NCBI RefSeq assembly: GCF_000003815.2 | Contig: NC_049980.1 | Span: 144,981 to 208,980 of the forward strand | Reading direction: 5' to 3' | DNA from: Branchiostoma floridae | Lineage: Eukaryota; Chordata; Leptocardii; Amphioxiformes; Branchiostomatidae | Length of the DNA stretch: 64,000 nt | In this document: positions 49,336 through 62,416 of the stretch, one piece after another | Layout: the number at the start of each line of letters is the position of its first letter | How positions within the stretch are numbered: position 1 is the stretch's first letter | Made by a program: the position numbers and the translations under genes | The notes under the pieces: generated by a model | What the model was told of the DNA's origin: nothing | The model's database searches: none | What the model saw: the letters and a program-made list of their open reading frames with translations, nothing else

Positions 49336-52300
49336 TCAGTCGCAGCTGGGCATCTTCCGGAAGCACCAGGCGTCGTTAGGGGTGTGGCTCCCGCAGTCGA
49401 CGATATCTATCTTGTTCCCACAACCGGACCTGAGGGAACAAATTATTGAAGAAGAAGAACTTAATTGTAAGACAGTTAACAGGGACAATGTATGGCAACC
49501 TGTATGTACACGGGAGTTTAACCGGACTCTAGAAAGAGCAGCGATGTATCACTAATGGAGATCCGGATAAACCAAACCAAACTAAAATGTATTTGCTAAT
49601 ATCTAACCATTCTAAAGAACTAATCAAATCTAACAGTATGGGCAACACCATATCAATAATATAATTATATTCAAGGTTATACATGTTGATACTCTAGAAC
49701 AGTTAACAGTTTGACGCTTTTAGGAAAATATGGCATCGGCTCGCTTTTGCAAAGAGTTTACAAATTTAAATTGACCTACATAGATACTTAATGAACAGGA
49801 CATGATAATATCCTATGGCTATGGCTAAAACTTTTATTTCCTTGACTACGAGTCGCCTCTTACTAGGGGGTGAACGTTAGAAAACTCAAACCATGGAAAG
49901 ACAATAGATTTTTTGCACTGTCCATTGCATGTTTGCACTGTCCATTGCTGTGAAGAGGTTTCTTGTTGGTTCCGTGGCCGAGTAACAAGAAATGAACAAT
50001 GATTTCTAGTATTGCAATTTTTTTCTCTAGCTGCCAGTTTGCTGTGCACTTGGAATGCTATGCAGACAAATACACCATCAAATAACGACAACAACAGAGA
50101 TGCCTAATGTTATAACCAAGGAACGACTGGGAAGCATGTTATATATCTTTATCTATAAGCAGTATGCACATTGACTTGCACAAAAATGTATACGTATTTC
50201 AGAGTTAGAAGATTTGTCTCTTACAAAAAGATACATTTAAGAAACAGTGATAAATTGTACAAAGTACGCACCAACAAAATTCCTGCATAATGTCTGGACT
50301 TCTTGTTGAATGAACTCAATCGCATAAAATCGAGTTCGCTTCTGAGGCGTTGCCAAGAAACAGAACGAGAACAATATCGAATGACATCCAAGATGGTGTC
50401 AGCAACTTGGACTGCCCCTAAGGCTTACATTACCAGGCAAAGTGCGCATGCGTGGATAATCTCGTCCACTAACCTTGCCGTTTGCGTTGGATAACGGGCA
50501 GTCCCGTCCAACAGCCATGCGCATGCGCAGACATCTAGCCCGTCCTGCCAAGCCTCGTACAGTTGGTGATACGAGGCGAGGGTCGCATTCTTCTCTGCGC
50601 ATGCGAGCTTTGCCTCTTCCAGGTCGTATTTGTAGTGACCCGTCGGGTGCCTCTGGTGGAAGAGTCTCCCTGGAGAGGACCAATAGCTCGCGTCGTAACA
50701 AGTCACTGCTGCATCAATTTACACTTCTCTTATCCATGATACGTTTGGATTGGCTAATCATAGGTTAGTGATTGGTTTCTGAATTTTACAACAAATTGCT
50801 ACATAGAAACTGGGTGTCACCTGCAAAGTTATAATCATAATAGGCTATGCCTATTACTCAAGCAATTAGCAATTACTCAAGCAACTGAATAAGGTTTTGT
50901 AACCGATCAAACGTTTCAGATATGTTTCGTCAGTGACACTGAAGAGATCTTGTTGGAGAGCAGGTTTTATATAATATAACTATGAATAAACATCTAAAAC
51001 GTCTGACCGTTTCCAAAATCATATCCAGTTGCTGGAGTAATTGCTTATCTAATTACCTGCCTAACCTTGAATTAAGGGTTAAGACCCGCCTGTCCCTCGG
51101 TGTATATGGTGTCATAACGCCTTTGCTACAACCATCGAATAAAACCACCGAGTGAGCGAAGCGTTTTATGAGGTGGTTATAGCAAAGGACCAGGCGTTAT
51201 GACACCATATGCACCGAGGAACAGGCGAGTCATTAACGTTATTATCATATAGCCTACCCAAACTTGCAAACTTTTGTATGACGCATAGAACCCTTGGTAC
51301 TATACGTGTGAATTCCTTTGTCGAATTTCTGAAAATTCACATTTGTTCTTTGGTACATACATTTGTTAGCAGATTACAGATTGCATTTTGAAAACTGAAT
51401 ATCTTGTGAGGCCAAGATGTTATTGATCATTATCTGATTATTATCTGATTCCCCCATAGGAACTTACCCAGTTTCGGTGTTGCTCGGCACAAGTCAGATT
51501 TCAGTTTTCCTGCCAAGTTAACCTGCTGAGCAGTAGTATTCTGCACATGCTTCAGGTCAGCCTGGGTAACGTTGACCCTCCCCTCCAGCCGCGCCCGAAT
51601 GGTTCGCTCCTCGGCCAGCTGTTCCTCAAGGCTCCCTACTCGGTCCTCTAGAGTTGTCATCAGAGCTACGGAGGGCAGTACGTGTATGGTTTGGTCAATT
51701 TGCATACACATTTTTGTAGTCGACTAGGGACTGTGTGAGGAGAAGCTTATGCCACTCAAGTGCCGTTTTCGAGTGGGAAAGCTCCATTTCTCATCAATTG
51801 CTCAAACTTCCCCCACACAGCCCCGAGTCGACTCCGAAATTGCGTGTGTTGATTGGCTCACACATGTCCACATGCAGCGCATGCGCTCGTGACGTAAAGA
51901 CCCTGTCAATTTGGTCGTAAGATAGGCTAAAAGGGGAGTGTCCTGGTTGTGTCGATCAAAATAAACTGACCTATGTTTTGCATTTCAACAAGCTTCAGCA
52001 ATAAGAGAGATCTGAACGAGTTCCAAATCACTTTGGTCGTCAAGACAATGTGGGGAGGAGATAAGGATTTCTTGGCGTGTGTCACGTCTGACACTTCCTT
52101 CTCTCCAAGGTGATCTCATAAGAAAGTGCTTATCTCTGTCAAGCATCTGCCTGGTAACTAATGATCATAAGAAGAGACGGAAGTCTTGACCTCCTTCACA
52201 TCCTTCTAGGAGTACTGGCGTTACTCTTTGTTTGGGGGAGGGGCAGATGATTAGCAATTTTCAACACATAGGCCAGGTTGTTATGTCACAAGCCCACCCC

Positions 52301-53557
52301 ACCCCTGTCAATGATATCTCGTTGATGCCTCAACGACGTTTTAATCATGTCTCGATGACGTTCCAATGATCTGTCAATGAAGTCCCTTTCAATGATGTCT
52401 CCATGATGTTTTAATTACATTTTGAGACCTGTCAATGATGTCTTAATGTGGTTTCAATGATCTGTCAACGGTGTCTCAATGATGTCTCAATGATTTCTCT
52501 AAAATCTATCAATGGTGTCTCATTAATGTGTCAATGATATTTCAATTATGTCTCGATGATGTCTCAATAATCTGTCAACTGTGTCTCATTGATGTCTCAA
52601 TGACATTCAATGATGTCTCAATAATACTTCAATGCCCTCTCATAAGTGTCTCATTGATATTTCAATGATGTCTCAATGATGCCTCAATAATCTGTCAATA
52701 GTGTCACATTAATGTCTCAATTATATTTCTAGGGTGTCTCAAAGGTGCCTCAATAATCTGTCAACGGTGTCTCGTTGAAGTCTCAATTATATTTCAATGA
52801 TGTCTCAGTGATGTCTCGATAATCTGTCCATGGTGTCTCATTGATGTCTCAATGTCTCAATGATCTGTCCATGGTGTCTCATTGGTGTCTCAATGATCTG
52901 TCAATGGTGTCTTAATAATGTCTCAATGCTGGCTCAATGATCTGTTAATAATGTCTCAATGATCTGTTAATGATGTCTCAATGATCTGTTAATGATGCCT
53001 CAATGATGTTTCAACAGTGTCTCAATGATCTGTTAATCATGTCTCAATGGTGTCTCAATGACCCGTCAATGATGTTTCAATGATGTCTCTATGCATATGA
53101 TGGTTCAATGATCTGTCAATAAGATCTAATAGATATTTCATTGATGCCTCAATGGCGTTTCGATGACCTGTCAATGATTTCTCTTCGCTGTTCAATGATC
53201 TGTCAATGGCGCCTCGTTGATGTCTCAATGATGTTTCAACGATGTGTCTCAATAATGAATGATATCTCTAGATATTAATGATATCTCTAGCTCACCTGTT
53301 GCCCAGGCAGCGTTCCTTGTACTCAGACACATGGCCTTACCTTCATATGGCTTCACGGTGTCCTCCATCTTCGACATCCTCCTCATGAGGTCCGCCATGA
53401 CGGCCTGCAGCAGGGCCCCGCTCGAGCACGCGCTCAGGTCAGGGAACGAGATGAACTGGCCCAGGTCCGTCATGCCCTCCTGAGGCTCCTCGTCCCCAGA
53501 ACACACACGGACAAGAACGCTCAGCACGAAGCAAAGACTCGCAACAGAAAACAGCAT
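49336..53557 (-). CDS. Gene E: secreted coiled-coil Link-domain protein
   Basis: Four exons on the minus strand: 53557-53296, 51665-51468, 50669-50474, 49429-49336; 750 nt, 249 residues, phases 1, 1, 2. Exon 1 begins with a clear signal peptide (MLFSVASLCFVLSVLVRV) and continues with a short acidic and helical region with few cysteines. Exon 2 is coiled coil ([20 protein letters not shown]) with an N-V-T sequon. Exons 3 and 4 form a Link domain almost identical to gene D's ([49 protein letters not shown]). Exons 2-4 belong to the inverted duplication shared with gene D; exon 1 is unrelated to D's, so the duplicate swapped a membrane/collagen front for a secretion signal. It likely forms oligomers through the coiled coil. 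Intron 1 is mostly minisatellite. Confidence 0.78.
50860..51050. mobile_element. Foldback MITE, right-arm copy
   Basis: Counterpart of 43200-43376, with AGCAATTACTCAAGCAACTG and ATCATATCCAGTTGCTGGAG arms. Confidence 0.75.
51087..51226. mobile_element. Foldback element in gene E intron
   Basis: The left arm ATATGGTGTCATAACGCC and right arm GGCGTTATGACACCATAT are perfect complements, with flanking CCTCGG / CCGAGG. It is absent from the left arm of the duplication. Confidence 0.8.
52305..53262. repeat. Degenerate minisatellite in gene E intron 1
   Basis: Nearly 1 kb of short units related to GATGTCTCAATGAT and CTGTCAATGGTGTCTC. The unit length drifts around 11-23 bases. Two ATATCTCTAG copies flank the end near exon 1. 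Confidence 0.9.
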
Positions 53558-55451
53558 CGTTGAACTTCAGCTAGACCTGATACATGAAGCAACGCGACAG
53601 AAAAAATTCGGCTGCAGGCTTGTCAAGACAATTGGGAAGTATGAAACAGTCTCCCTCGAAACTTACAATCTTGCTTTTTGCTTCCGCCAGATTGCTGTGG
53701 ACATCCCGGCGAAACTGGCACGGACGCGTTGTGGAAACTGGCCCAGACACAGTTTGGCGGCGAACGGTTTGGGACAAAGTCGTGACTTCTTAACTTGTTA
53801 CCTCCATGGAAAACAAAGGCAAAGTTTGGGGTCTGTGTGTCTTTGTGTCTGAGTTTGTGCCCGTGTGTTTCCGAATATTTGCGGTCGTCATTTATTATAA
53901 CCATCTGGGTTGATTGTAATACTACTCATAGCATTCAGTATGTGCGTAGGTATTGGGAAGATGAAGTTCAATTTTAGATTGTGATTTACATGGTAAACAT
54001 CTAATTATATCAAGCACCACTGTCTATCTACATACCAAAATCATGACGATCCGTCAACCCCTTCTTGAGTTATTTTTCTTTCAAAGCCCCTCTCCCCACA
54101 GCCTCAACCTTATGTGATTCACATTGTGAAATGGACAATCCCCGCACCATCAAGCTTGCGTAAAATTTGCTTTCCCTCCCTTTCCCCGAAGGATTACGTG
54201 AAATGGATGGTCCCTCTCATGTGGAAGCCGCTTAATTGCACACACAATTTGCCATCGAATTTCGTGCAATTATCCGGCATGTGCGATAATGCGGAGTTGG
54301 TCATTTGGACCGCATTACCACGGGCGGAGGAGCCGAGAGGTGGTGTGGGAGGTAGTACAACGCACAGTTTATTTACGTGTTACAGTAGTGCTGTACCTGT
54401 TGTGCTCCGGACGTCATATATATATACATGTCTTCACGAAACATCGTACTGCAATGCACTTGAAATTGAAACTAAAAGTAAGTTACTATATACGTTATGT
54501 AACTTCCTGATCACGAAACTAAAGCATTGCACCGCCGAAGGCGAGTGTTATGTCCGTCTGTAGGACCCGAGTCGCTGTTGGTTTCCGACTGGCTGCCAAG
54601 AACATAATCCACTGCATAAATATATTTCCCCGCAACCCTAATTACGTAATTAGACAATGGACAGATAGAGAACAGTTGCTATTGAGTATGTCATTGTAAG
54701 TTGTCTGCTAAATCGTAATGCCGGCTTTGACGACCTTTAGCGGTTGGGCGTCTCTTCAATATCGCTTTCTTTTGATCCCAATAACAATTTCAAACAAGTT
54801 GTCAGTATAGCGACTTCGCAAAGGCCGTTATCGGCTTATTTGTACCGTGTCTGACGATTTTTAGCACGCGTTTTCAGTCAATTTGTCGACGATGTTTGAC
54901 AAATTTTCGTGCATTATCCGGCGTTGGTGATTTTTGTCGTGCAGATAAGCGAAGTCACTAACAATGGAGTGAATTGGAGACGGTTTGGGATTTGGGGATT
55001 CCGTGCAATTACCCGAAGTGTGCGTTTATCCGAGGTGCAATTAACTGGCTTCCACTGTATTCTAAACCTTACACGCCCTTTACTTAGCCTGAAATGAATT
55101 GTCCCTATCCCCCACACCCTCAACCTGCCTTGAAATGGATAGTCCCTCTTCCCCAAATTCTCAAGATCATCATCATCGGTCGTCGTGATCAAACATCTCA
55201 AGACCTCTCAACCTTAACGTCGTTGAAATAGATTATCTTACCCACTCCCTCAACCCGACGTCAAATGGATTGAACGTTATATCGTTATATTAGATTTAGA
55301 TGCTTCCTATCTCCCTTTTCAAGAATTTACGCGAAACAGGTGGTCCTTTTCACGACCTTACCCGGCATGAAATGGATATTCCCTTTCTAAGCACTCCTGC
55401 CTCGTATACAAAATGGACTGCCCCTCCCTTCCCATAGTGCACCAGAAAAAA
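53558..55451. other. Region between gene E and tubgcp5
   Basis: Divergent promoter region. It holds the element at 54221-55061. Elsewhere I see repeated short CC-rich motifs near GAAATGGATNGTCCCT, but no gene. Confidence 0.45.
54221..55061. mobile_element. Non-autonomous DNA element, TACAGTGGAAGCCAG-type ends
   Basis: Left end GTGGAAGCCGCTTAATTGCA; the right end AATTAACTGGCTTCCACTGT is its imperfect reverse complement. Inner TATCCGG motifs occur on both sides. No transposase frame is evident. Confidence 0.7.
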
Positions 55452-58400
55452 ATGGCGGCCTGGCGGAAAGATTTTGAAAAGGATGCAAAATCTCTCATCA
55501 AGTGTCTGACAGGGTTTCAGGTGATTAAATAGGAACTTCTTATTCCTCACGACTTGACTAGCCTTCTAGGCGTGTATTTCAGTTACCTAGGCACAGATTC
55601 AGAGAGTTAGGAGTCTTAAAAACGACGTATTGTTGTCCCTTTTAGGGGGAGGGGGGCTCTTTTCGCGATCGATTGAGAAAGATTTATGATTTATCCTGTC
55701 AAAATTATTGTAAAATTTGTTATATTTTTTTGCACCTGAACATGCTCAGCTACAACCATTTACAGACCTGAATTTACTACTCAACTATTGTGCCCTGATG
55801 ATAAAAATCGCCATAAACCTGAAACATGTATATTATGCCAGATAACGTACTACTACTAATTAATTACCTAACGTTACAATTATGAAAACTTTTCATTACT
55901 AGTATGACTATGAACTTCCATGTCTTAACTACCAGTATCAGAACTATACCAAATGCATAATTTACTGTTATCAGGATATATTGGTGATTATTGTGAGGGA
56001 TGTCTGTACTGCATGTAATGTTATTTTAATTGTTTGCAAGGGTGATGGGCCATTTTATTAGGTTAAGCAAGGGTTAAGTCACTGATGCAAATATATACTC
56101 TTGACGAAATATTTCAATGATTTTACACAGCAAAGTTTGCTATAGCTACTTTGGGATCTTTCGAGATTCACTCTTTCTCAAGCCAGTACTAGTAGATCTT
56201 GTAGATCTCTCAACCACTTAGAACAGTTGCTGACATTATGCACAGATGAGTCTCTACTGTACAGGTTTTACAAGTACTAGACTTTGACACACTACATGTA
56301 CTTTGTTCTTAGTACACTTGTATGGGGTTGCAAAGAGCTGCAGTGTTCTGTGACCTTAACTTAAGTTTGCAAGCTTTTTGAATAACTTTATCTTTTTCAT
56401 TAAATTTAAAGGAAGGAGAAGAGAACTTCGGTACCTGTCTGGAATTTGTAACATCAAACTTTAGGTGAGTCCAGTGCACTAACTCAGATTACCTCATTAC
56501 AACAGTTAGTGCCCCAGGTGTGGCCATACAACTACTAGTACAGGTTTTGAACTACTCATGCCGAGATTCGGAGAAGGACCCCTACTCTCTTTGATAGGTG
56601 TGTTGTGTTCTTCAACATGCTCGAGGTGTCTCCTCAAACATGCGACATCCATTTAAGTTAACGTTGTATCTGAGGGACGGCCCTAACCGAAGCTAGGTAC
56701 TCATTTTCACCCAAGTGAAGTGAGGAATGTGGTGTTAGGTGCATTTCTCAAGGGCACAATTTAGTGGTAGCATTTCAACGGATTCGAACCCAGAATCTTT
56801 TGGTCATTAGTCAAACACTTAAAAACTTATTAGTCAAACACCCAGCTGTTACAGTTACACCACACAACCCCACATGTAGTGATGTAGATGATAATGATGT
56901 GGTTCTCGTGGCATCTTAAACAAACAAATTTATCTGGTTCTTACACATAATGACATATGGCCTTCTTTAGTCACTATTGACCATGGTAAGATCCAAATTG
57001 GTATCAGCCAGGGACAGCTTCGTCTAGTCACAATGAGTATGACTTAACCGTTAACGTAAATTGTAATGCATGACTGTAAATAGTACTTAATATGTACATT
57101 TATACTGATTGGTTTACTTCTGACTGGAATTACTTTCAACTTTTCTACACCTAAATGTTTGACCCTATGCAATGACATATTCCTTGGTTTACTTCTTCCA
57201 GGTTCCACAGATTTCTGGATGTCGACAGCCACAAGGTTGACAGGACAATAGATGGGTAAGGAAAAGTGTTAGACTTAGAACAGTGTACCTATCAACTTTT
57301 TGGTATAGGTACAGGTACACATCTAGAGGTTTACGTACAGGTCAGATCACTTTTAGTACTGGTACAAGCAAACCCTCAGAGACTTCTTAATACATGAATA
57401 TGAAAGTATATTTTGAATGTGTACAAAATGACAGTGAGAGTGACAACAAACACAGTGTTGCTATCAAATTTTTGGTACATCTACATGTACAGGTACAGAA
57501 GTTTAGGAACAGTTCTTTATACATGAGTATGAAAGTACATCTTGAATGAAAGTTGAAGCTGTGTACAAAGTAAGTGGCAATAAGACAATTTAAAAAAAAA
57601 TTAACCAAATGACGGCACATAAGGTACCCCCGTATTGCAATAAGAAGTCCATTGCAATATTGTAATTCCACTATCTTGTTTGAATTCCCAGTTTGTGTGA
57701 CAAGTACACTGTTCACTCCAAGGCAGACACTGCCGACACCCTGAGAAGTCTTGTGGTGAAGTTTTTGGATCTGCCCGTCACTCAGGAGAAACAATGCAGT
57801 AAGGTAAGCATTACGTTAGACATCCAGGTAATAAGATACGCCAAGTCGCAATTACTCAAGCAACTGGACATGATTTTGAACTGGCCAGATGTATGAGATA
57901 GCACCCACTAATATCTTTAGTCACTTTTAGGCACTTTTGTCTGTCAAAAAAAGCAAAACATAGACACGTTCATGCATTAATACTAATAGGGTTGCCATCC
58001 TACTTAGTATACTTGAAAATGTGGTTCAAACTTTCCTTAAATCACCATATCACAACTATTTCACAAAATGCACAATAAGAAATAACAATTTTGTCAAGAG
58101 CAGTTATACATGTCTAATTGTTTGCCAAAAAGTTTTGCAAAACTTGTTTATTATAACAGAAATTCTGTTGCATAAATTTTGCTCATTTTTTTTTACAATG
58201 TACTATAGTATAGTATTGTGTGCGAGTAGCTGGACAAAAAGCATTTTTCTGGGAGGGAAACATTATGCATTTTCTCAAAATGTTGCCTTTCTATATGTAT
58301 AGCAAATTCATGGCATATATACACCTTTCTCACGCGGCGGCCATGATAGATCGAAGAAGAGGTCAATGAGGCAAACAGACATTTCTAAAATCAGGTCCCA

Positions 58401-60853
58401 TTTAGTTTTCCCCCAAACCACACAAATTTTCATGATATAAGATAGAATAATAAATATTACAAGACGTGTTATGCACCGAAAGATGTAGCAATTTAGAGTA
58501 GTGTAGACTGACCCCATAGTCCCTTAAGTCCCTTAAATAAAAACATAATAATGCCAACTTTTAACGAATTTGCAGCCATTCACTTATTGGTCGATTTCCT
58601 AATTGGCAGGCTACCATTGGTCGAACTGCTAATTATGATGGACAGCCTTTTGTTTGCCACATTGAACTCGTTTTAGATCTATCATGGCCGCCGCGTGAGA
58701 AAGGTGTATAGAGTTGATGAGTGTATTTGTTCTGGACTCAGAGTGACACCCACTATGCAGTACTGTCCTTACTGCTGTGTCTATCAGAGACCCCCACCAG
58801 TTTGGACTATCAGCAGCAAGTCTCCACCAGCACACAAGGTACACATGCCAATCTTTATCATGGATTTATCTATGATAAGTTTATATATCTGTGACAAATA
58901 TCGACATGTGAAATGTAGGACTGTCAGACTAAGAAACTTGCCGATACCCTATGTTATGCAACTTTTAAATGCTTAATGATTTGTAAGGATATCTGTTGTG
59001 CTTTTAAAGTGTTGTTACACACACTTGATTTGGTTTTATCAATGTCAGAATTTTAAACGTTATTTCAATGTTTAATATATAATTGATGATATAGATATTT
59101 AATGTTTCCATAATTAGTTCTGGCTGGAAAACAATTATTTGTATGAAAATTTGAAATCCGCCAATCAGCCAACAGGCTGCGAGAGATTTTTACCCTAATA
59201 CACCATTCATCTTCATCATTTATGTTTTGTTATAGTTTTTGTTTGTTTGTATTGCACTATTTGCATACCAAGTAAACCACTATATAGCATAACACATACT
59301 ATTCATGTAAGCTGTACAGACAGCAGGTATATTTTCCATCAATTGGCATTGGGCATGTTCTATTTGCAGAAGAACCAGATACATTTGATTGGACCAGTTA
59401 CTTGTTGGAGGGAATAGACATAGACACAGGACCATTTCCAGAAACTCCAGTAAGTAGTAGTAAATGATTCTTACTTAGTTGTATCACACAGGCTTCCATT
59501 TATTAAATAGAACGCACTCTATGCCCGCCGTTGCTATTTATGAACTCACAGGTGCAAGCAAACTAATTTTTCTGAAATTGATGTTCTTAAATAATAAAGT
59601 TGTTGGCGCATGTTGAAACAATGTGTCAAATTTTATCCTTTTTAAGAGTAGTTTGTCAATTAAATGAGTGTTTTCCAACCTAGATTTGACATCACCCTCG
59701 GTCCCAGCCCTCCAATAGGTCGGGCGATCCTACCCGCGTTTGGGCTGGTACCCTGGGTGATAGGGAATACACTGTGTTGCATTCTATATTTAATGTACAT
59801 TACAATGGTACATATAACAATGTATGAACTTGTATTTTATTGATGACAAGCCCTGGTCTGAAGATGAAGATGATGATGATGATGATAAGGATGACAGTTC
59901 AGACGACAACACACTTTCCACATCCAACAGCCAGCAGGTTTCAAGTTTGAGGAAGGACTTTCTACAGGTATTGTTTTATATTTAGGCCATGTTGATTTGA
60001 TTACATCCATGGATTTCATCCATGCGGACATCAATTTTTTCCGTTTCAAAAATTACAGGTTTCCAGAATTAGGAGGTGCTTAGAGGCAGTTAAAGGGGAA
60101 GGGCTAGCAACCATTCCTTGAAAAATATGCCCTGCTACTGAAACAACAAGGAAATGACCTACAAAATGTACAATGTATGACTTTGTGCCTTTCAGTTTCA
60201 GACAAGTAATAACAATGTATGGCCTCCATTAGTCAGTATGAACCATGGTAAGATACTAATTGATGTCAGCTTTGCCTATGGCTAAACAGTCCTATACAAG
60301 ATTGAACGTCTCTACTACATTCTGTAACTTAGTGTAAGCTGGCACAGGTCTGTTGCAAAGTTGTTCAGATCCACTTTTTCATTTGAATCCACTTTTGTTC
60401 TACTCTGTTCATCAGTCTGGCTTCTTCTGATTTTACCATAGGCACTGTAACAGTACAGGGGTTACAACAAGAATTTCTGATACTATTAGCAACTAATACA
60501 GTTGTCTCCTGCTTAATTTTCTTTCCGTTCCACTGTTTGTTTCAGAGACCATCTTGTTGATTTTTCTGGCTAAAAATGTCATTTTTTGCAGATGAAAGTG
60601 CATTTTCAACATTTTTGGATGGATAGTGTAAAATTACTTTCTGTCCCAAAAAGCAAATTTCTATTCCCAGACGGAAGGATGGGTCCTGGAGACAAATCTC
60701 AACTAATGTCTTTGTCCATTAGTGTGCAGAACAAGGATGGTTGCCGAAAGCTGATTGGCTGAAGAACAGCGTGATGGTACAGTATTGGAGTGAACGACCC
60801 CAAACCATGGAGCTGACAAACACCCACCACACTGCCAACCTCACTAACATCTG
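55452..60853 (+). CDS. tubgcp5: Gamma-tubulin complex component 5, N-terminal exons (partial)
   Basis: GCP5 is a subunit of the gamma-tubulin ring complex that nucleates microtubules. Eight exons join in frame: 55452-55520, 56412-56464, 57202-57255, 57692-57803, 58742-58838, 59370-59449, 59851-59967, 60723-60853 (713 nt, about 237 residues). Diagnostic stretches are SNFRFHRFLDVDSHKVDRTI, SDTHYAVLSLLLCLSETPTS, FDWTSYLLEGIDIDTGPFPE and an acidic WSEDEDDDDDD segment, all in the order known from vertebrate GCP5. The start MAAWRKDFEKDAKSLIKCL follows an A-rich leader. Vertebrate GCP5 is about 1,000 residues, so only the first quarter is here; the GRIP1/GRIP2 domains are missing. After 60853 (good GTATGT donor, phase 2) I find no further exon before the gap and telomeric sequence. 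Confidence 0.85.
56650..56865 (-). mobile_element. SINE fragment, reverse orientation
   Basis: In reverse complement it shows the GGTTCGAATCC-like B-box near 56780 and the CTAGCTTCGGTTAGGGCCGT body of the 32797 SINE family. It lies in intron 2 of tubgcp5. Confidence 0.7.
58317..58710. mobile_element. MITE with CGCGGCGGCCATGA arms (un-nested copy)
   Basis: It begins TATACACCTTTCTCACGCGG and ends CCGCGTGAGAAAGGTGTATA, perfect complements with TA flanks. It ends 31 bases before exon 5 of tubgcp5, so it may supply part of that exon's splice-acceptor region. Confidence 0.9.
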
Positions 60854-62316
60854 GTATGTTGTCTCTTCTGTCAACTTAAGATCAAATCTGTCATTGCTTC
60901 AAATGCCAAGATAGTGACATTTCCTTCAGCATAAGGAAGTGAAGTGATGCTTTCTACACAACCATTGCTTTTATTATTAGTCCAACATTTTGGTGACCCT
61001 CTGTCACCTTCTTCAGGGCAATTCTGACTGGTTCACATTGTAGACAGGTGTCACTGCTTATACTAAGTTACAGCTTAGATTACCCTGGGAGCCAGACAAG
61101 ACCAGGTAGCTATTGAGTTTTGTTTGGGGGGCCAAGACAGTCAGCCTGCCAATCTCGCATTAGTGCTCCTGGGGAGTTTAAGCCCGAAGGAGTTATCACT
61201 AGAGCCAGTAGTAGAGGGCAGGTGGACCAAATCAGGCTTAAACTCCTCGGGGCGCTAATAGGAAATTGGTGGGCTTGACTGTCTTGGGCCACCAAACAAT
61301 CTGTCCTTAGCTGCCCGATCCCGGATGGCTTCAGAGTAAGTTTAGATGCGGTCACAAAATGTATTACTAATTTATTTACATACATGTATGTACAGACAGC
61401 TTTATGCAAAATATTTACAATGTGGTCCCAAACGCAAAGGAAAATAAAACATCCATAAGTTAACAGTTGTCAATTAACGGTGAAATGATGTAAAAAAATT
61501 TCATCTACCTTTTAAGACTGTCCCTCAAAAAGTAGTAGAAACTGTTCCATCATCATGCAGTACAATGTGAACCAGTCAGAATTGCCCTGAAGAAGGTGAC
61601 AGACGGTCACTGAAACGTTGGTAAGAATAAAGCAATGATTGTGTAAAAGAGTCTCTTTATTCAGTTATGTACGCTCTACCTCGTAGTTTGTATTTTCTTG
61701 GACGGTCACCGATAAGTGCGATAAGTGAACGACAGTTGACATAATCTGTGAACATTGTCCAGGGCTCGAAATACTGGGTGCATGTGCACCCAGGTGCACC
61801 CACGCACCCAAAATTGGAGCTGTGCACCCAATTATTTTCTGTGGGTGAACAGGGTGCACCCAAATATTTTCTTAGGTTTAAGTATGTAAAGATATCAAAG
61901 TATACTAGTATACATCATATTCTTGACATCTAAGTGTTAGAAAGATAATAAAATGTCTGTCATGGTACTTGTTAAGAATTTGATAGCTTGTAACTAAGTT
62001 TTATTATTAGGTTATTACTTAGATTTAAGTGGTGCACCCAAAGGTTTTTTGGTGCACCCAATTGTTTAAGCTCGGTGCACCAGTACACCTAATCCCAAAA
62101 ATGAATTTCGAGCCCTGTTGTCTAATCGGTCCAAGATCTTGATCTCTCCAAGTTGTTTTTATTTTCGGACCAGTCAAACCAGTTTTGTACCGGTACACTA
62201 TACTGGTACCAAGCCCTAGTTGAGAACGATGAACTCTTTGTAATATTACCAGCTGGGAAAGACAATTTCATTTTATTTGTTGAGTTGTCGTGTGTTTTGG
62301 TCCCCAGGGAGATGCA
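60854..62316. other. Region after the last recognised tubgcp5 exon
   Basis: It contains a nested foldback: outer arms at 60962-61045 and 61558-61645 (CAGTCAGAATTGCCCTGAAG and its complement), inner arms at about 61115-61305 (TTTAAGCC / GGCTTAAACTCC). A GTGCACCC-rich block follows at 61770-62095. No exon is recognised. Confidence 0.55.
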
Positions 62317-62416
62317 NNNNNNNNNNNNNNNNNNNNNNNNNNNNNNNNNNNNNNNNNNNNNNNNNNNNNNNNNNNNNNNNNNNNNNNNNNNNNNNNNNNN
62401 NNNNNNNNNNNNNNNN
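62317..62416. other. Assembly gap (100 N)
   Basis: Exactly 100 N between gene-bearing sequence and subtelomeric satellite, so the join is unproven. Confidence 1.

Larger units (their letters stand above)
47668..52215 (-). repeat. Inverted duplication, right arm
   Basis: Reverse-oriented homologue of 42230-45420 containing the last three exons of gene E. It is longer because of a MITE, the sequence around the first assembly gap and other insertions. Confidence 0.85.
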
